Shown: positions 8,914-19,500, numbered from the stretch's first letter. The stretch is 64,000 nucleotides of DNA from Verrucomicrobiota bacterium (GCA_024233345.1 JACKPT010000012.1:56336-120335); one strand, 5' to 3'. Numbers and translations: made by a program. Notes: generated by a model from the sequence alone, not told the origin.

Positions 8914-10046
8914 CATTCTGCTCCTATGGGCTGCAGTGTTTCGGATTCCCTGGTTTCCGTCAATGAAATCATCGCGCGAAAATCGAGAAGCTTTTTTCGC
9001 TCCCGATTGATCGCGCAGTAGTATCCCAGATTTCGTCCCGGGTCATTCTTTTCCAGAAAGGAGGTCGCCGGGCAGTTGCCACAGGCAAGGCGGCTGGAGC
9101 AGGAAGAGCATTTTGTACCTTCGGGGGCGGGGCGGCTGCGCAGTTCCCGGATGTGTTCATGCCAGCCTTCGATGCTTCCATGGAGGAGGTCATATGGGGT
9201 GGATCGCCACATCATGCAGGGATGCATTCGGCCCTGGGGGTCTACGTGGACGGTTTTGATGCCCGCTCCGCACTTGAAGAGCCGGCCATCGCTGCCAGCC
9301 CGCTCCGCCATTTTCTGAAGCCGGTCAAACCGGTCAATTTCGTCTTCGGTGCTGTATTGAAGTTTTACAACCTCTTCGGGGGTAATTCTTTCTGCGAGAA
9401 CATCCTGATCTCCGTTTAGCCGAGGATTCACGATGGAGTCGAATCGGAAGGGCAGGTTCATTTCCTCCTCGGCCCACGCCCGGATGGCCTCGAACTCGTG
9501 GAGATTGCTCTTCAACACCATGGTTTTGAGCCGGACGGGGAGGTTTCGTTCCACCAGCAATTGCACCCCTTGGCGGAACCGATCAAAGGCATTTTGCTTG
9601 TGGGTGACATAGTTGTAAGTCTCAGGGGAGTGCCCGTAGATCGTGATTTCAATGCGCCTGGGGGGGTATTGGGCGAGGAAATCCGCCAAATCCTGATCGA
9701 CCAGGGTGGCATTTGTGTAGAGCGAGATCAGGAAGCCAAGCTGTTTGGCGTGGAGGTAAAGTTCCCGAAAGTCGGGGCGGACGAGGATATCTCCACCAGT
9801 CATCAGGAGAAAAAGCACGCCTGCCTCGGCCAGTTTATCGAGGATACCCTTGACCTGCTCGGTATCCATCTCGTTGTCGGAGGCGCCGGGATACCGGATA
9901 TAGCAGTGCCGGCAGCGGAGATTGCAGTTCAGGGTCAGTTCAATGCTGCCCGCGAGCGGAAGCTGGTCGCCATATCCGCCTTCACCGACCGATTCCAGGA
10001 ACTCGTTGGAGCCGATGTGGTGAACAATGCAGTCCGAGCAACTCAT
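8913..10046 (-). CDS. Radical SAM/SPASM peptide-modifying enzyme
   Basis: Protein of 377 residues. The radical-SAM cluster motif is C41-NLR-C45-RH-C48, followed by the SAM-contact motif MTGGDIL (Asp in place of the usual Glu). The C-terminal SPASM region has KCGAG, HPCMMWR, CSSCSSRLACGNCP and a last Cys in GYYCAINRER, enough cysteines for two auxiliary Fe-S clusters. This is the PqqE/AlbA/anSME-type architecture that installs C-S, C-C or related links in ribosomal peptides. Its start overlaps the PqqD-like stop by 4 bp and its stop overlaps the small peptide start, so all three are translationally coupled. The probable substrate is the 55-residue peptide. Confidence 0.93.
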   Translation of the reverse strand: MSCSDCIVHHIGSNEFLESVGEGGYGDQLPLAGSIELTLNCNLRCRHCYIRYPGASDNEMDTEQVKGILDKLAEAGVLFLLMTGGDILVRPDFRELYLHAKQLGFLISLYTNATLVDQDLADFLAQYPPRRIEITIYGHSPETYNYVTHKQNAFDRFRQGVQLLVERNLPVRLKTMVLKSNLHEFEAIRAWAEEEMNLPFRFDSIVNPRLNGDQDVLAERITPEEVVKLQYSTEDEIDRFDRLQKMAERAGSDGRLFKCGAGIKTVHVDPQGRMHPCMMWRSTPYDLLHGSIEGWHEHIRELRSRPAPEGTKCSSCSSRLACGNCPATSFLEKNDPGRNLGYYCAINRERKKLLDFRAMISLTETRESETLQPIGAE

Positions 10047-10339
10047 TGCGGGGCAAGTCCTTCCGCCATGACAAGCAGCTTAAGATTCAGCAATTCCTGA
10101 ATCACCGCTTCCGTGTCAGCCTGTGCGGTGTCCGGGGCCACATCATAGGTTTCGGCAATCTGGCTGGAGATGTCCGCAACCGAACGCCCGGAACCGGCTT
10201 CCCGCCAGATCAATCGGGCGGTTTCATTCAGGGAATACAAGCAATTGAGCTCGTCAAAGTCTCTCATGACCGGAATTAGCAGGGTGGCATTGCGCAGGTT
10301 ACGCTCGACCACACCGGGATTTTTCTCGCAAACCGCCAT
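10043..10339 (-). CDS. PqqD-family peptide chaperone
   Basis: Stand-alone PqqD-like protein of 98 residues, the normal size. It has the family features: an N-terminal beta-hairpin region, YSLNETARLIW near residues 35-45 (matching the L-N-x-T/A-A-x-x-I/L-W consensus), then VADISSQIAETYDV and a C-terminal helix with LLNLKLLV. PqqD domains bind the leader of a precursor peptide and present it to a radical SAM partner. It is first in the operon, with a GGAGG site 6 nt before ATG 10339, and overlaps the rSAM start by 4 bp. The start and leader lie inside a 98-bp repeat present again at 13231-13328. Confidence 0.92.
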   Translation of the reverse strand: MAVCEKNPGVVERNLRNATLLIPVMRDFDELNCLYSLNETARLIWREAGSGRSVADISSQIAETYDVAPDTAQADTEAVIQELLNLKLLVMAEGLAPQ

Positions 10340-10398
10340 AGGAAACCTCCGCGAAAAACGCTACACCGGCAATTCATCGGGTTCAAGTCCCGAATCCA
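10301..10398 (-). repeat. Repeat copy A: pqqD 5' end plus leader
   Basis: Ungapped match (constant offset 2,930 bp) to 13231-13328. Across 10331-10398 about 59 of 68 bases are identical; identity is weaker inside the coding part. Read on the minus strand it contains, in order, a short open frame ending in GTG-TAG, a GGAGG ribosome site and the first codons of the PqqD-like gene. The block CGGGTTCAAGTCCCG looks like a tRNA T-arm, but the remainder does not fold as a tRNA. Confidence 0.8.
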
Positions 10399-10684
10399 CC
10401 GTTTTCGATAACATGTGTTTTGTCCGGTGCTTCTGGTATGTGAAGTGTCCGGTCACGTGAACAAGAACCGCATACAAGGTCGGCGGTGGCGCGATGAGTT
10501 GGCATAACGCAGCAAAGTCGCGGGTTCAACCCCGGAGATCATTGAGGTGATCGTGCCGGCCTCGTGAGACGGGGGGGGGCACGGCAACGTGGCCGTACGC
10601 GGGAGGTAACATGCTCTTACTTGGGGACATCCCTCATTGCCCCAGCTCGCCAGCTACCAGCTCGCCACCAGCTCCCCCTGTCGC
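10340..10684. other. Intergenic region upstream of the pqqD-like operon
   Basis: 345 bp without a convincing gene. It contains the leader part of repeat copy A, a duplicated GTCCGGT (26 bp apart, about 10424 and 10448), and a near-palindrome around TCACGTGA (10453-10460) that could be an operator for the minus-strand operon. Close to the beta-helix gene's stop are short direct repeats of a CCAGCTCGCCA-type unit (about 10642-10676). No strong promoter or intrinsic terminator is obvious. Confidence 0.5.
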
Positions 10685-12226
10685 CTATTCCACCGGCGGC
10701 CGGAAGTTGGCCCATGGGTGGACGGGGTCGCCGGTGCCGGGTAGTTCAGAGTAGGTGGCATCAACCATCGGGCCGAAGGGATTGGCGATGGCCGGGAACC
10801 ACATCGCCCCGGCGGAGAACATGTTGCGGACAATCAAGTTGCCCTGGGAGGGATCGCTCATGTTCAGATCGCGCACATTGCCGGTGGAGAGGTTATCCTC
10901 GATGCGGTTATTGACGATGCCGCCTACCGCGTTCAGTTCTCCACAGCGAATTCCGTCGGTGCCATCGTAGATGGTGTTCCCGCGAATTTCATTACCGCGG
11001 ATCAAGCCTTCGGAGAAGACCTCGAAGACGATACCATCCTGGTTATCGCCAATGTTGTTGCGTGCAATCACATTCCCGTTGGCAGTGGCGGTATGTGACG
11101 CGCGAAGCACAATGCCGTCTGCTGCCTGCCCGACCACGGTGCAGTTTTCGATCCGGTTACCACTGGTATCTCCCCCGTTGTCCGCGTTGAAACGGATGCC
11201 GTGGCCATTGTTTCCGGTGATGCGGTTTTCGGTGAATCGATTACCGGAAGCCCGACCTGCATCCACCCCCAGGTTTATGGCGGAATCGCCATTGTTCCGC
11301 AGATTGCAGGCCTCAACCACATTGCCGTCGGCGCGACCTTCGGCGACCTGGAGCGCGATGCCGTACCCGCCTTGGCCGCTGACCGTACAGCGGCGTATTT
11401 CGTTGCCATTCGCGCTTCCCGACCCCACCGACACGGTAATGCCGTTCACCATGTTGCTGACGATCATGGTATCCTCGATTACGTTGTCATCAGCGGCGCC
11501 GCTGCCCCCCGCCACCGCGATCCCGCTCCCGCCATTCCCGGAAACGAAGGCGCCGAGGATGCGGTTTGCCGATGCCTCCCCGAAATCACCGAACAACCGG
11601 ATGCCGTCGGCGACATTGCCGATCACCACCGCATCACGGACTAGATGCCCCTTACAGCTCGCACCAAGCCCATAGAAGTACACGCCGTGCTGGCCGTTGC
11701 CACCACTGGATACGCCCGCAAACGTGTTGCCTTCGCCATACTGAACGAGTATGCCATCGTTGACATTGCTGCGAAGATTCAGGCTCTCGTACCGTCCGCC
11801 CCAGGACCGGCTCGCGTAGAGTCCGGTGCCGAACCGTTCAAGCGAACCGTTGCACACCGAGACATCCCGGATCGGATCGAGTCCTGTCTTTTCCACCAGC
11901 ACCCCGCGAAAACTGCTCGCGCCGGAGCCGGTCAGGGTGAACCCCATCAAGTCCACCGACACCCCGTCCGCCCGCACCACGATCCCGTGCCCGGTGCTGG
12001 TCAGGTTGCCGGTGAGGTAGTATGACCCTGGAGACAGAATGTGGTGCGGCAGGTTGGTGATCGGGATCCGGGGTTCGACCTGGTCGAGGGTTTTCATCGT
12101 CGGCACGGGCGGCCCCGGAGGCGCGAGGGGACCCTGCGCCAACGCCGAATGGAAAACCGCCGACGCCAGCAACACCAGCGGGATCATGCCGAATCGTCCG
12201 GGCGGGGTACGCATGCTTGGCTTCAT
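10685..12226 (-). CDS. Secreted right-handed parallel beta-helix repeat protein
   Basis: Protein of 513 residues with an N-terminal signal peptide (hydrophobic IPLVLLASAVFHSALA, likely cleavage after ALA) and a short Pro-rich linker. The rest is a chain of beta-helix coils of roughly 20-30 residues with repeated N-G/D-x-I and G-x-G-I-x-V/L motifs (such as GNGGSGIAVAGGSG, NGNEIRRCTVSG), as in NosD/pectate-lyase-like folds. No catalytic residues can be assigned. An AGGAG lies 8 nt before ATG 12226. It sits 33 bp after the GANIGWI-repeat gene in the same direction and is probably cotranscribed. The likely role is extracellular or surface carbohydrate binding or structure (inference). Confidence 0.82.
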   Translation of the reverse strand: MKPSMRTPPGRFGMIPLVLLASAVFHSALAQGPLAPPGPPVPTMKTLDQVEPRIPITNLPHHILSPGSYYLTGNLTSTGHGIVVRADGVSVDLMGFTLTGSGASSFRGVLVEKTGLDPIRDVSVCNGSLERFGTGLYASRSWGGRYESLNLRSNVNDGILVQYGEGNTFAGVSSGGNGQHGVYFYGLGASCKGHLVRDAVVIGNVADGIRLFGDFGEASANRILGAFVSGNGGSGIAVAGGSGAADDNVIEDTMIVSNMVNGITVSVGSGSANGNEIRRCTVSGQGGYGIALQVAEGRADGNVVEACNLRNNGDSAINLGVDAGRASGNRFTENRITGNNGHGIRFNADNGGDTSGNRIENCTVVGQAADGIVLRASHTATANGNVIARNNIGDNQDGIVFEVFSEGLIRGNEIRGNTIYDGTDGIRCGELNAVGGIVNNRIEDNLSTGNVRDLNMSDPSQGNLIVRNMFSAGAMWFPAIANPFGPMVDATYSELPGTGDPVHPWANFRPPVE

Positions 12227-12259
12227 CTCGGAGACTCCTTCATCCTTCTTCTTGATTCG

Positions 12260-13123
12260 TTAGGGGGTAAGCGGAATCACCGCGTTGGCTCGATATACCC
12301 GGACGGTGGCGGAGGCGTCCGTCACCGCGCCGGTAAGGGTCGGGCCGGCCCCGGGGGATAGCAGGCCGAGGCCACTGTCCGTCCATACCGCGTTGTCGCC
12401 CGGAATGGACGCCTGATCGAGGCGATAGAAGCGGGTCGGCTTGACGGTCCATGTGACCCGGTTGGTTGGGTCGGACCGGCTGAGGGCGGTGATTTCCAGA
12501 AGATCGCCGTCATCGAGGGGATCGGTGTCGGCGAAAAACTCGCCATCGTCGGTCTGACCGTCGTCATCGGCGTCTCCCCCGGAGGTGAGGTTTGTCAGGC
12601 TGCCGGTTTTGGCAAATTCGAACGCATCGGGGATACCGTCGGCGTCGGCATCCAGACCCCATCCGAGGTACTCCGTCTGCACAAAAGCTTGGCTGTTGCT
12701 CAGACCGATCCACCCGACATTTGCGCCCCATACGTACCCGCTCAGATTGCCGGTGACGAGATCGACGCGGGGATTGCCGTTGGTCTCGAAGGCGATCCAC
12801 CCGATATTGGCGCCATAGGCGAAACCGCGCAGGTGGCCACCTGGCAGGATCAGGTTGACGCCCCAGTCGGTGGAGGAATTGTTCGCGTAGCTGTAGCCGT
12901 TGGTTGGCGCGCCGGAACCGAGGCTAATCCACCCGCAATTCGCGCTCCAGACGTTCCCGGTGGTATAGTATAGGCCGATCTCCGTGCCGTTGACGACATT
13001 GCCCCTAAAATTCAGCCACCCGATATTGGCACCCCATCCGTAGGGATGGACGGCGTTAATGCTCGTGGCCATTGCGGCGCTCGCCATAAGCAGGAAGCCC
13101 AGGCCTGTCGATAAAGAATTCAT
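12260..13123 (-). CDS. Secreted GANIGWI-repeat protein with TSP3-like calcium motifs
   Basis: Protein of 287 residues. ATG 13123 is chosen because GGGAG precedes it and a signal peptide follows (FLLMASAAMA, cleavage near AMA). The N-terminal half has four copies of an A-N-x-G-W-I/L unit about 30-45 residues apart: YGWGANIGWLNF, WSANCGWISLG, YGANIGWIAF, WGANVGWIGL. A calcium-binding stretch of DADADGIPD and GGDADDDGQTDDGEFF follows. The C-terminal beta-rich module (TWTVKPTRFYRLDQ) resembles those ending the giant C25 proteins downstream. Function unknown; probably extracellular. Confidence 0.78.
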   Translation of the reverse strand: MNSLSTGLGFLLMASAAMATSINAVHPYGWGANIGWLNFRGNVVNGTEIGLYYTTGNVWSANCGWISLGSGAPTNGYSYANNSSTDWGVNLILPGGHLRGFAYGANIGWIAFETNGNPRVDLVTGNLSGYVWGANVGWIGLSNSQAFVQTEYLGWGLDADADGIPDAFEFAKTGSLTNLTSGGDADDDGQTDDGEFFADTDPLDDGDLLEITALSRSDPTNRVTWTVKPTRFYRLDQASIPGDNAVWTDSGLGLLSPGAGPTLTGAVTDASATVRVYRANAVIPLTP

Positions 13124-13212
13124 CCACCAGCTCCCATAATCAGAAAGTGACAATTCTAACGGGAATTTACGCCCACAATGCCATTTTGATCGGTCAAAGA
13201 AAAACACGATCC

Positions 13213-13269
13213 CCTGGTATTGAGGCGATTACCCTCTATCACGCGGGGATTATTCTCGCAAATCTCCAT
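13213..13269 (-). pseudogene. PqqD-family 5' remnant
   Basis: On the minus strand, ATG 13269 begins MEICENNPRVIEGNRLN, matching the start of the PqqD-like protein at 10339 (MAVCEKNPGVVERNLRN) position by position. A GGAGG ribosome site is conserved before it. After about 17 codons the similarity is lost and no PqqD body follows. It is a truncated duplicate whose upstream leader is better preserved than its coding part. Confidence 0.7.
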
Positions 13270-13328
13270 GCGAAACCTCCGCAAAAAACGCTACACCGGT
13301 TTTTCACCGGGTTCAAGTCCCGAATCCA
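13231..13328 (-). repeat. Repeat copy B: pqqD-like 5' end plus leader
   Basis: Second copy of the 98-bp block at 10301-10398, same orientation, no gaps. It carries the same GGAGG, the same run GGTGTAGCG before it, and the T-arm-like GGGTTCAAGTCCCG. It lies upstream of the minus-strand secreted-protein pair, so it could now serve as their leader. Confidence 0.8.
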
Positions 13329-13490
13329 TCGGGTGCCAACTTCCTCAGGGGAACCGGGGAAATCGTAAAAAAGCACTTGCTAGGCGGCCAAAACTTTCGT
13401 GTACTGGTTCTGTTCGTTGATAAGCACCCGCATAGATTAATCGGTTTATTTTCTGGGGTATCTAGCCTACATGGATTCGTGTGTCATGGA

Positions 13491-13506
13491 GGCAGCTTTT
13501 GCTGCC
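13491..13506 (+). promoter_or_regulatory. 6-bp hairpin immediately 5' of the giant gene's ribosome site
   Basis: GGCAGC-TTTT-GCTGCC forms a perfect six-base-pair stem with a four-base loop, ending 4 nt before AGGAGAG (13511-13517). The ATG follows at 13524. A stable hairpin here could protect the 5' end or tune translation of a very long mRNA; no U-run follows, so it is not a classic terminator. Confidence 0.4.
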
Positions 13507-13523
13507 CAAAAGGAGAGTTGGTC

Positions 13524-16500
13524 ATGAAAAAGGTCACCCTGTATTCCTCGCTGTGCCTCGCCGTTGGTTGGTTATGGTCAATACCCGCCCCCGTCCAGGC
13601 ACAGACCTTTACCAACATCTATACCTCAGCAGGAACCACCAATTTTGTGGTGCCATCCGGCGTGACACAGATCATTGTGCGGGCCTGGGGCGGCGGTGGT
13701 GGGTCGCATGATTCTTCATTCAATGCGGAGCGACCCGGTGCTGGCGGTGGAGCTTATGCCAGTTCCTCCTTTGCCGTGACATCCGGAAATTCCTATACGA
13801 TTGTCGTTGGCGCTGGCGGCGCTTCCGGGAATCCCGGCCAGAATGGTGGCGCATCGTATGTTTCTTTCAGCGGGACGACGAACGTCCTGGCTGCCGGCGG
13901 TGGTGGAACGCCCGATACCAACACACAGGGACCCGGAGGTTCCGCTGCAGCGAGTATTGGGACGACGACATTTTCCGGTGGCAGCGGCGGAGCCCGTGGG
14001 ACTGATGCCGGCGGTGGCGGCGGTGGTTCTGCTTTTACGAATGCCAATGGCAATAATGGCGCTGACGGGTCGGGTACAACCGGCGGTGCCGGTGGTACCG
14101 GCACTGGAAACGGTGGTAATGGCGGGAACAACGGCCAAGTCGGCAGTGATGGTAACGCGCCTGGCGGCGGTGGTGGCGGTCGGGGTAATGCTGGGGTCAC
14201 TTCGGGTGACGGAGCCGCCGGCCGGGTGGTTATCGTTTACACCCAGGGGGTGGCGGGTCCCCCGAGCGCGCTCGCGTTCAGTTCCACGCCTCAGAGTGTG
14301 ATCATCAGCAACGTGTCCGCCCTGATGACGGTCCAGCTTCGCGACACCAACAATCTTACCGCCACCGCGACCAACAACGTGATCGTCAACCTCTCCAGCA
14401 GCCTGTCCGGAACCTTTCGGAACGTCGGCGATACCGCGAATATTATCACTGTTGTGATTTCCAACGGGCTGACCTCGGCGAGTTTCCGCTACATTCCCAC
14501 TGTGCTGGGATCCCACCTGCTGACTGCTACGGCCTCAGGCCTGACTTCAGCGACCCAAACCCTGACTGCAGTGGATCAGCCGACGATTGTTCAAACCTAT
14601 TTTGTGCCTTTCTCGGAAGAGAATGTACAGACCGGGTTGGATTCCATTAACCCCGCTCCGGTCGGTACGAATGTTGCCCTGATTTCGATTTCCGCGTTTG
14701 CCAGTAACACACTGATTTACTGGGATCATTGGGAAGATGGCTACGAAAGTGATCTGTCCAGTCCGACCCAGTCCACCACGGAAATCTGGGGAGATGCGAA
14801 CATTGCCAATGGGTGTCCGCCCAACTTTACCAATCCGGTGATTTGCACTGCAACCGGGGACGTCATCGCGCGCGGACAAGCGGTGGTTTCCATTGAGACC
14901 ATGCCGGTTCCCCGGAATCCCGCCAACATCTTCTTTGACGGCCGTGACCGGATCGGGGTGACCCGTCCGGTGGCGGTAACGCGGTTTGGCTGGGATGTTG
15001 GACCGGCAACCCTGCTTGCGGGCGCGGTGGAAGTATACGACACCTCAGCCCACGGTCAGAAGTTTCAGATCCCGGTCGGCACCAATATTGTTACCGAAGG
15101 GTCGGCCTATGAGTACGTGCTGGTCAGTGTGATGCCGACCCGAAGCAACGCGACCATCGTCGTCGATTATGACAACAACGGGACCCCGGACTTTACCACC
15201 AATGTCGCGGTGGGGGCAACCTTGGCCCTGACCAACCGGGTTGTGGCAGGCACGGTGGTGACCTCATCGGCTCCCGTCCAGGTGACCCTCATCACCGGGG
15301 ATGTCGGATCGAACTATGAGAGTCGCTGGTACAATATTCCTCCCGAGGAAAGCTGGAGTTCCCAGTACCTCAACCCGGTCTCTTCGGTGGATTCGCCGTC
15401 GGGTTATGGCCGCGCCGATGTGGTCCTGTATAATCCGAATACCAACACCCTGACCGTTTACCGCCAATACAAGACCGCAGCGGAAGATATTATCACCACG
15501 TCAAACAATCTCGCGCCGGGAACCTTTACTATTGTCAGCAACACCGTGCTGAATACCGCACAATACTATTACACCACCAATGGCGAGCCCTTCTTCGGGG
15601 TCGGTTTTGTTGATGCCACCAATTCGGGGCAAGCGTCGGACTGGGGCTTCAGTCTGGTACCCGAAGGTTTTCTGACCCCGCTGTTGCTGGTGGGTAGTGC
15701 CCCGGGGCGCGATCCGTTCTCCGCAACTTCGCCCGACACCAATGTCAGCCCGATCTGGGTGACGGCCGGCAGTCCCGATACAACCGTTCTCTATGTGGAC
15801 TTCAATGGGGATGGTGGTGTTTTTACCAATGACTGCGGTGAATATGACACCACCTTTGATCTGGCGTATCTGGATTCCATACGGATCTATGACCCCGACG
15901 GTGACCAGACCGCGATGAAACTGTTCACTTGTGATGGCACCTTAATCACGGCGGCCTGGGGGCAGGATCCGGAAATTGCCCCTGGTGCCCAGCCCTCTCT
16001 GGATATGGGGTATACCGTGTTGCCCCTTCCCAGTATTCAGGCGGACAAGGAAGTGGATTTCGCTCCGGATGGGGACTTGAATATCGACTCGGTCCTGAAC
16101 CCCGGGGAAATTATTCGCTACACCATCATCGTAACCAACCCCAACGACTCGGTTTCCGGGGGGGTGACGGTACAAGACATTCTTCCCGCTGAGGTTACCT
16201 ACAGCAACAACTCGACCTTTCTCGATGGCTCCATTCCGATTGGCGATTCCGGCAGCACCGCTTTCCCGCTCGATGAGGGGGGGTACTTTTTGGGGGTGGT
16301 GACGTCTCATACCGCGCGGGTGATTACTTTCGATGCGGTCGTCATCAATCCCTATACCAGTGACAACACGGTCATCACCAACCGGGCCCGGGTATTTGAT
16401 GATGTTTCCACCGTCATTCTCGCTACCGAGGTCTCGGTACCGGTGATTGTGCCGTCTCTGGGCATCACCAAGGAGTCAGATGCGGTAGTGGTTACCAATG

Positions 16501-19500
16501 ACCAGGTCATCACTTACACCATCACCGTGGCCAATACCAGTACGGTCTCCCAGCTTGGGATTGCTGTCACCGATGCGGTGCCGGCTGAGGTGACCTACGT
16601 GCCCGGAACGGTTCAGGTCACTGCCCCGGTTGAGACCGGAAGCATCTTTACCAACTCGGTACGCGACGATTTTTCATCGGCCAGCTATGCCCTGAATACC
16701 GGGACTGCCAATTGGACCGGTAACTGGGTGGAGGAAGATGAAACCACCTCGCCCTCGGCGGGGGTGGTACAAATTGCCAACGGCCGGTTGCGGTTGACCA
16801 ATACCAATGGCGCTTCTCCGGGGATTTACCGTGTGGCTAACATCGCCAACCCGGTTTCCGCAACCCTATCCCTACGCTATGAGGCCAGTAACAACCTGGA
16901 GGTGATTGACTCGGCGCATGTTGAAATCTCCACCAACAACGGGGCCACCTATATCATTCTGAGAGATTATACCTTCATTTCCGGGTCTGAAACAGGGATC
17001 GATAGCTTTGATATCACCCCCTATGCCAGCGCCAATACCCGGGTGCGGGTCAAGATCCATGAGGGGTACACCGGGGTGGATGAATTTTTCCGGGTGGATT
17101 GGCTCCAGATCCAGTACACCACCGGTACGTCGGTTCGGGTGACCAATACCTTTGCCGGCACCGCGCCGCCGGTCCTGCATACCAACCAGACCCTGCTGCC
17201 GGGCGAATCCATGACGATTACCTTTCAGGCGGTCGCCGACAGCGATTTATCCGGCATAACCCAGATTGTCAACCGCGCCTGCACATTTGCCGATGGGTTC
17301 AGTGCATCTCTGTGTGACAGCGTGACCGACCCGGTCCTGCTGCCGGCCGGCCTCAATCTGGTCAAGACGGTCAGCAAAGGTGAGCCGGGTCCGTATCCTG
17401 GCAGCGACCTGGAGCTGGGCACCAATGGAACCCCGGTGACCTATTGGTTTGTGGTCAGCAATACTGGTGAGGTGGCTTTGTCCAACACGACCATCTCCGA
17501 CCCCGACCTCGGACTGGTGACCAACCTGGGCACCCTGGCTATCGGGCAGTCCATCACCAGCAGCTTTGATAGTCTGATACTCGGGGATCTAACGAATATC
17601 GCTGAGGCAACGGGAACCTATCTTGGAGAAACCTATACAAACAGTGATGCTGCGGTGGTGTTGGAAATCACGCCATCGATCAATCTGACCAAGTTGGTTG
17701 ATGGCGTGAACGAAGTGACCGGCACGAACAACCAGCCGGTGGTGTACAGCTTCGTGGTCTTGAATGATGGCGACGTGACCCTGACCAATGTCACCCTGAT
17801 CGACACCGACATCACTCCGTCGTTTACCAATGTCATCGGTGACCTTGCCGCCGGTGCGAGCGTCACGGTCGAAGTCAACAGCGTGATCAGCGGGGACCTG
17901 ACCAACACCGCCACGGTGACCGGTATCGATCCAATCGGCAACACCCAGCAGGATAGTGACGATGCGGTCGTGCTGTTGATCGATCCTTCGATCACCCTGA
18001 CCAAGTTGGTGGATGGCGTGAACGAAGTGACCGGCACGAACAACCAGCCGGTGGTATACAGCTTCTTGGTCTTGAATGATGGCGACGTGACCCTGACCAA
18101 TGTCACCCTGATCGACACCGACATCACTCCGGCGTTCACGAACCTGATCGGTGACTTGGCCGCCGGTGCGAGCGTCACGGTCGAAGTCAACAGCGTGATC
18201 AGCGGGGACCTGACCAACACCGCGACCGTGACCGGCATCGATCCGATCGGCAACACCCAGCAGGACAGTGACGACGCGGTCGTGCTGCTGATCGATCCTT
18301 CGATCACCCTGACCAAGTTGGTTGATGGCGTGAACGAAGTGACCGGCACGAACAACCAGCCGGTGGTGTACAGCTTCGTGGTCTTGAATGATGGCGATGT
18401 GACCCTGACCAACGTGACTCTCGTCGATACCGATATCACCCCGGCGTTTACGAATGTCATCGGTGACCTGGCCGCCGGTGCGAGCGTCACGGTCGAAGTC
18501 AACAGCGTGATCAGCGGGGACCTGACCAACACCGCCACGGTGACCGGTATCGATCCGATCGGGAACACCCAGCAAGATAGTGACGACGCGGTCGTGCTGT
18601 TGATCGACCCGTCCATTACCCTGACCAAGTTGGTCGATGGGGTGAACGAGGTGACCGGAACCAATAATCAGCCGGTGGTGTACAGCTTCGTGGTCCTGAA
18701 TGATGGCGATGTGACCCTGACCAACGTGACTCTCGTCGATACCGATATCACCCCGGCGTTTACGAATGTGGTCGGTGACCTTGCCGCCGGTGCGAGCGTC
18801 ACGGTCGAAGTCAACAGCGTGATCAGCGGGGACCTGACCAACACCGCCACGGTGACCGGTATCGATCCAATCGGCAACACCCAGCAGGATAGTGACGATG
18901 CGGTCGTGCTGTTGATCGATCCTTCGATCACCCTGACCAAGTTGGTGGATGGCGTGAACGAAGTGACCGGCACGAACAACCAGCCGGTGGTATACAGCTT
19001 CTTGGTCTTGAATGATGGCGACGTGACCCTGACCAATGTCACCCTGATCGACACCGACATCACTCCGGCGTTCACGAACCTGATCGGTGACTTGGCCGCC
19101 GGTGCGAGCGTCGTCACGGTCGAAGTCAACAGCGTGATCAGCGGGGACCTGACCAACACCGCGACCGTGACCGGCATCGATCCGATCGGCAACACCCAGC
19201 AGGACAGTGACGACGCGGTCGTGCTGCTGATCGATCCTTCGATCACCCTGACCAAGTTGGTTGATGGCGTGAACGAAGTGACCGGCACGAACAACCAGCC
19301 GGTGGTGTACAGCTTCGTGGTCTTGAATGATGGCGATGTGACCCTGACCAACGTGACTCTCGTCGACACCGATATCACCCCGGCGTTTACGAACCTGATC
19401 GGTGACCTGGCCGCCGGTGCGAGCGTCACGGTTGAGGTCAACAGCGTGATCAGCGGGGACCTGACCAACACCGCGACCGTGACCGGCATCGATCCGATCG

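Larger units (their letters stand above)
13124..13523. other. Divergent intergenic region before the giant gene
   Basis: 400 bp between the minus-strand GANIGWI-repeat gene and the plus-strand giant gene. It holds the pqqD remnant and repeat copy B. A weak promoter candidate for the giant gene is TTGCTA (13377-13382) with a 17-bp spacer to TGTACT (13400-13405), four of six matches each. A small hairpin just before the giant gene's ribosome site is listed separately. Confidence 0.45.

Noticed and set aside
10365..10400. tRNA gene suggested by a T-arm-like CGGGTTCAAGTCCCG
   Set aside because: No matching acceptor, D-arm or anticodon arm at the right distances in either copy. Both copies are better explained as pqqD leader sequence.
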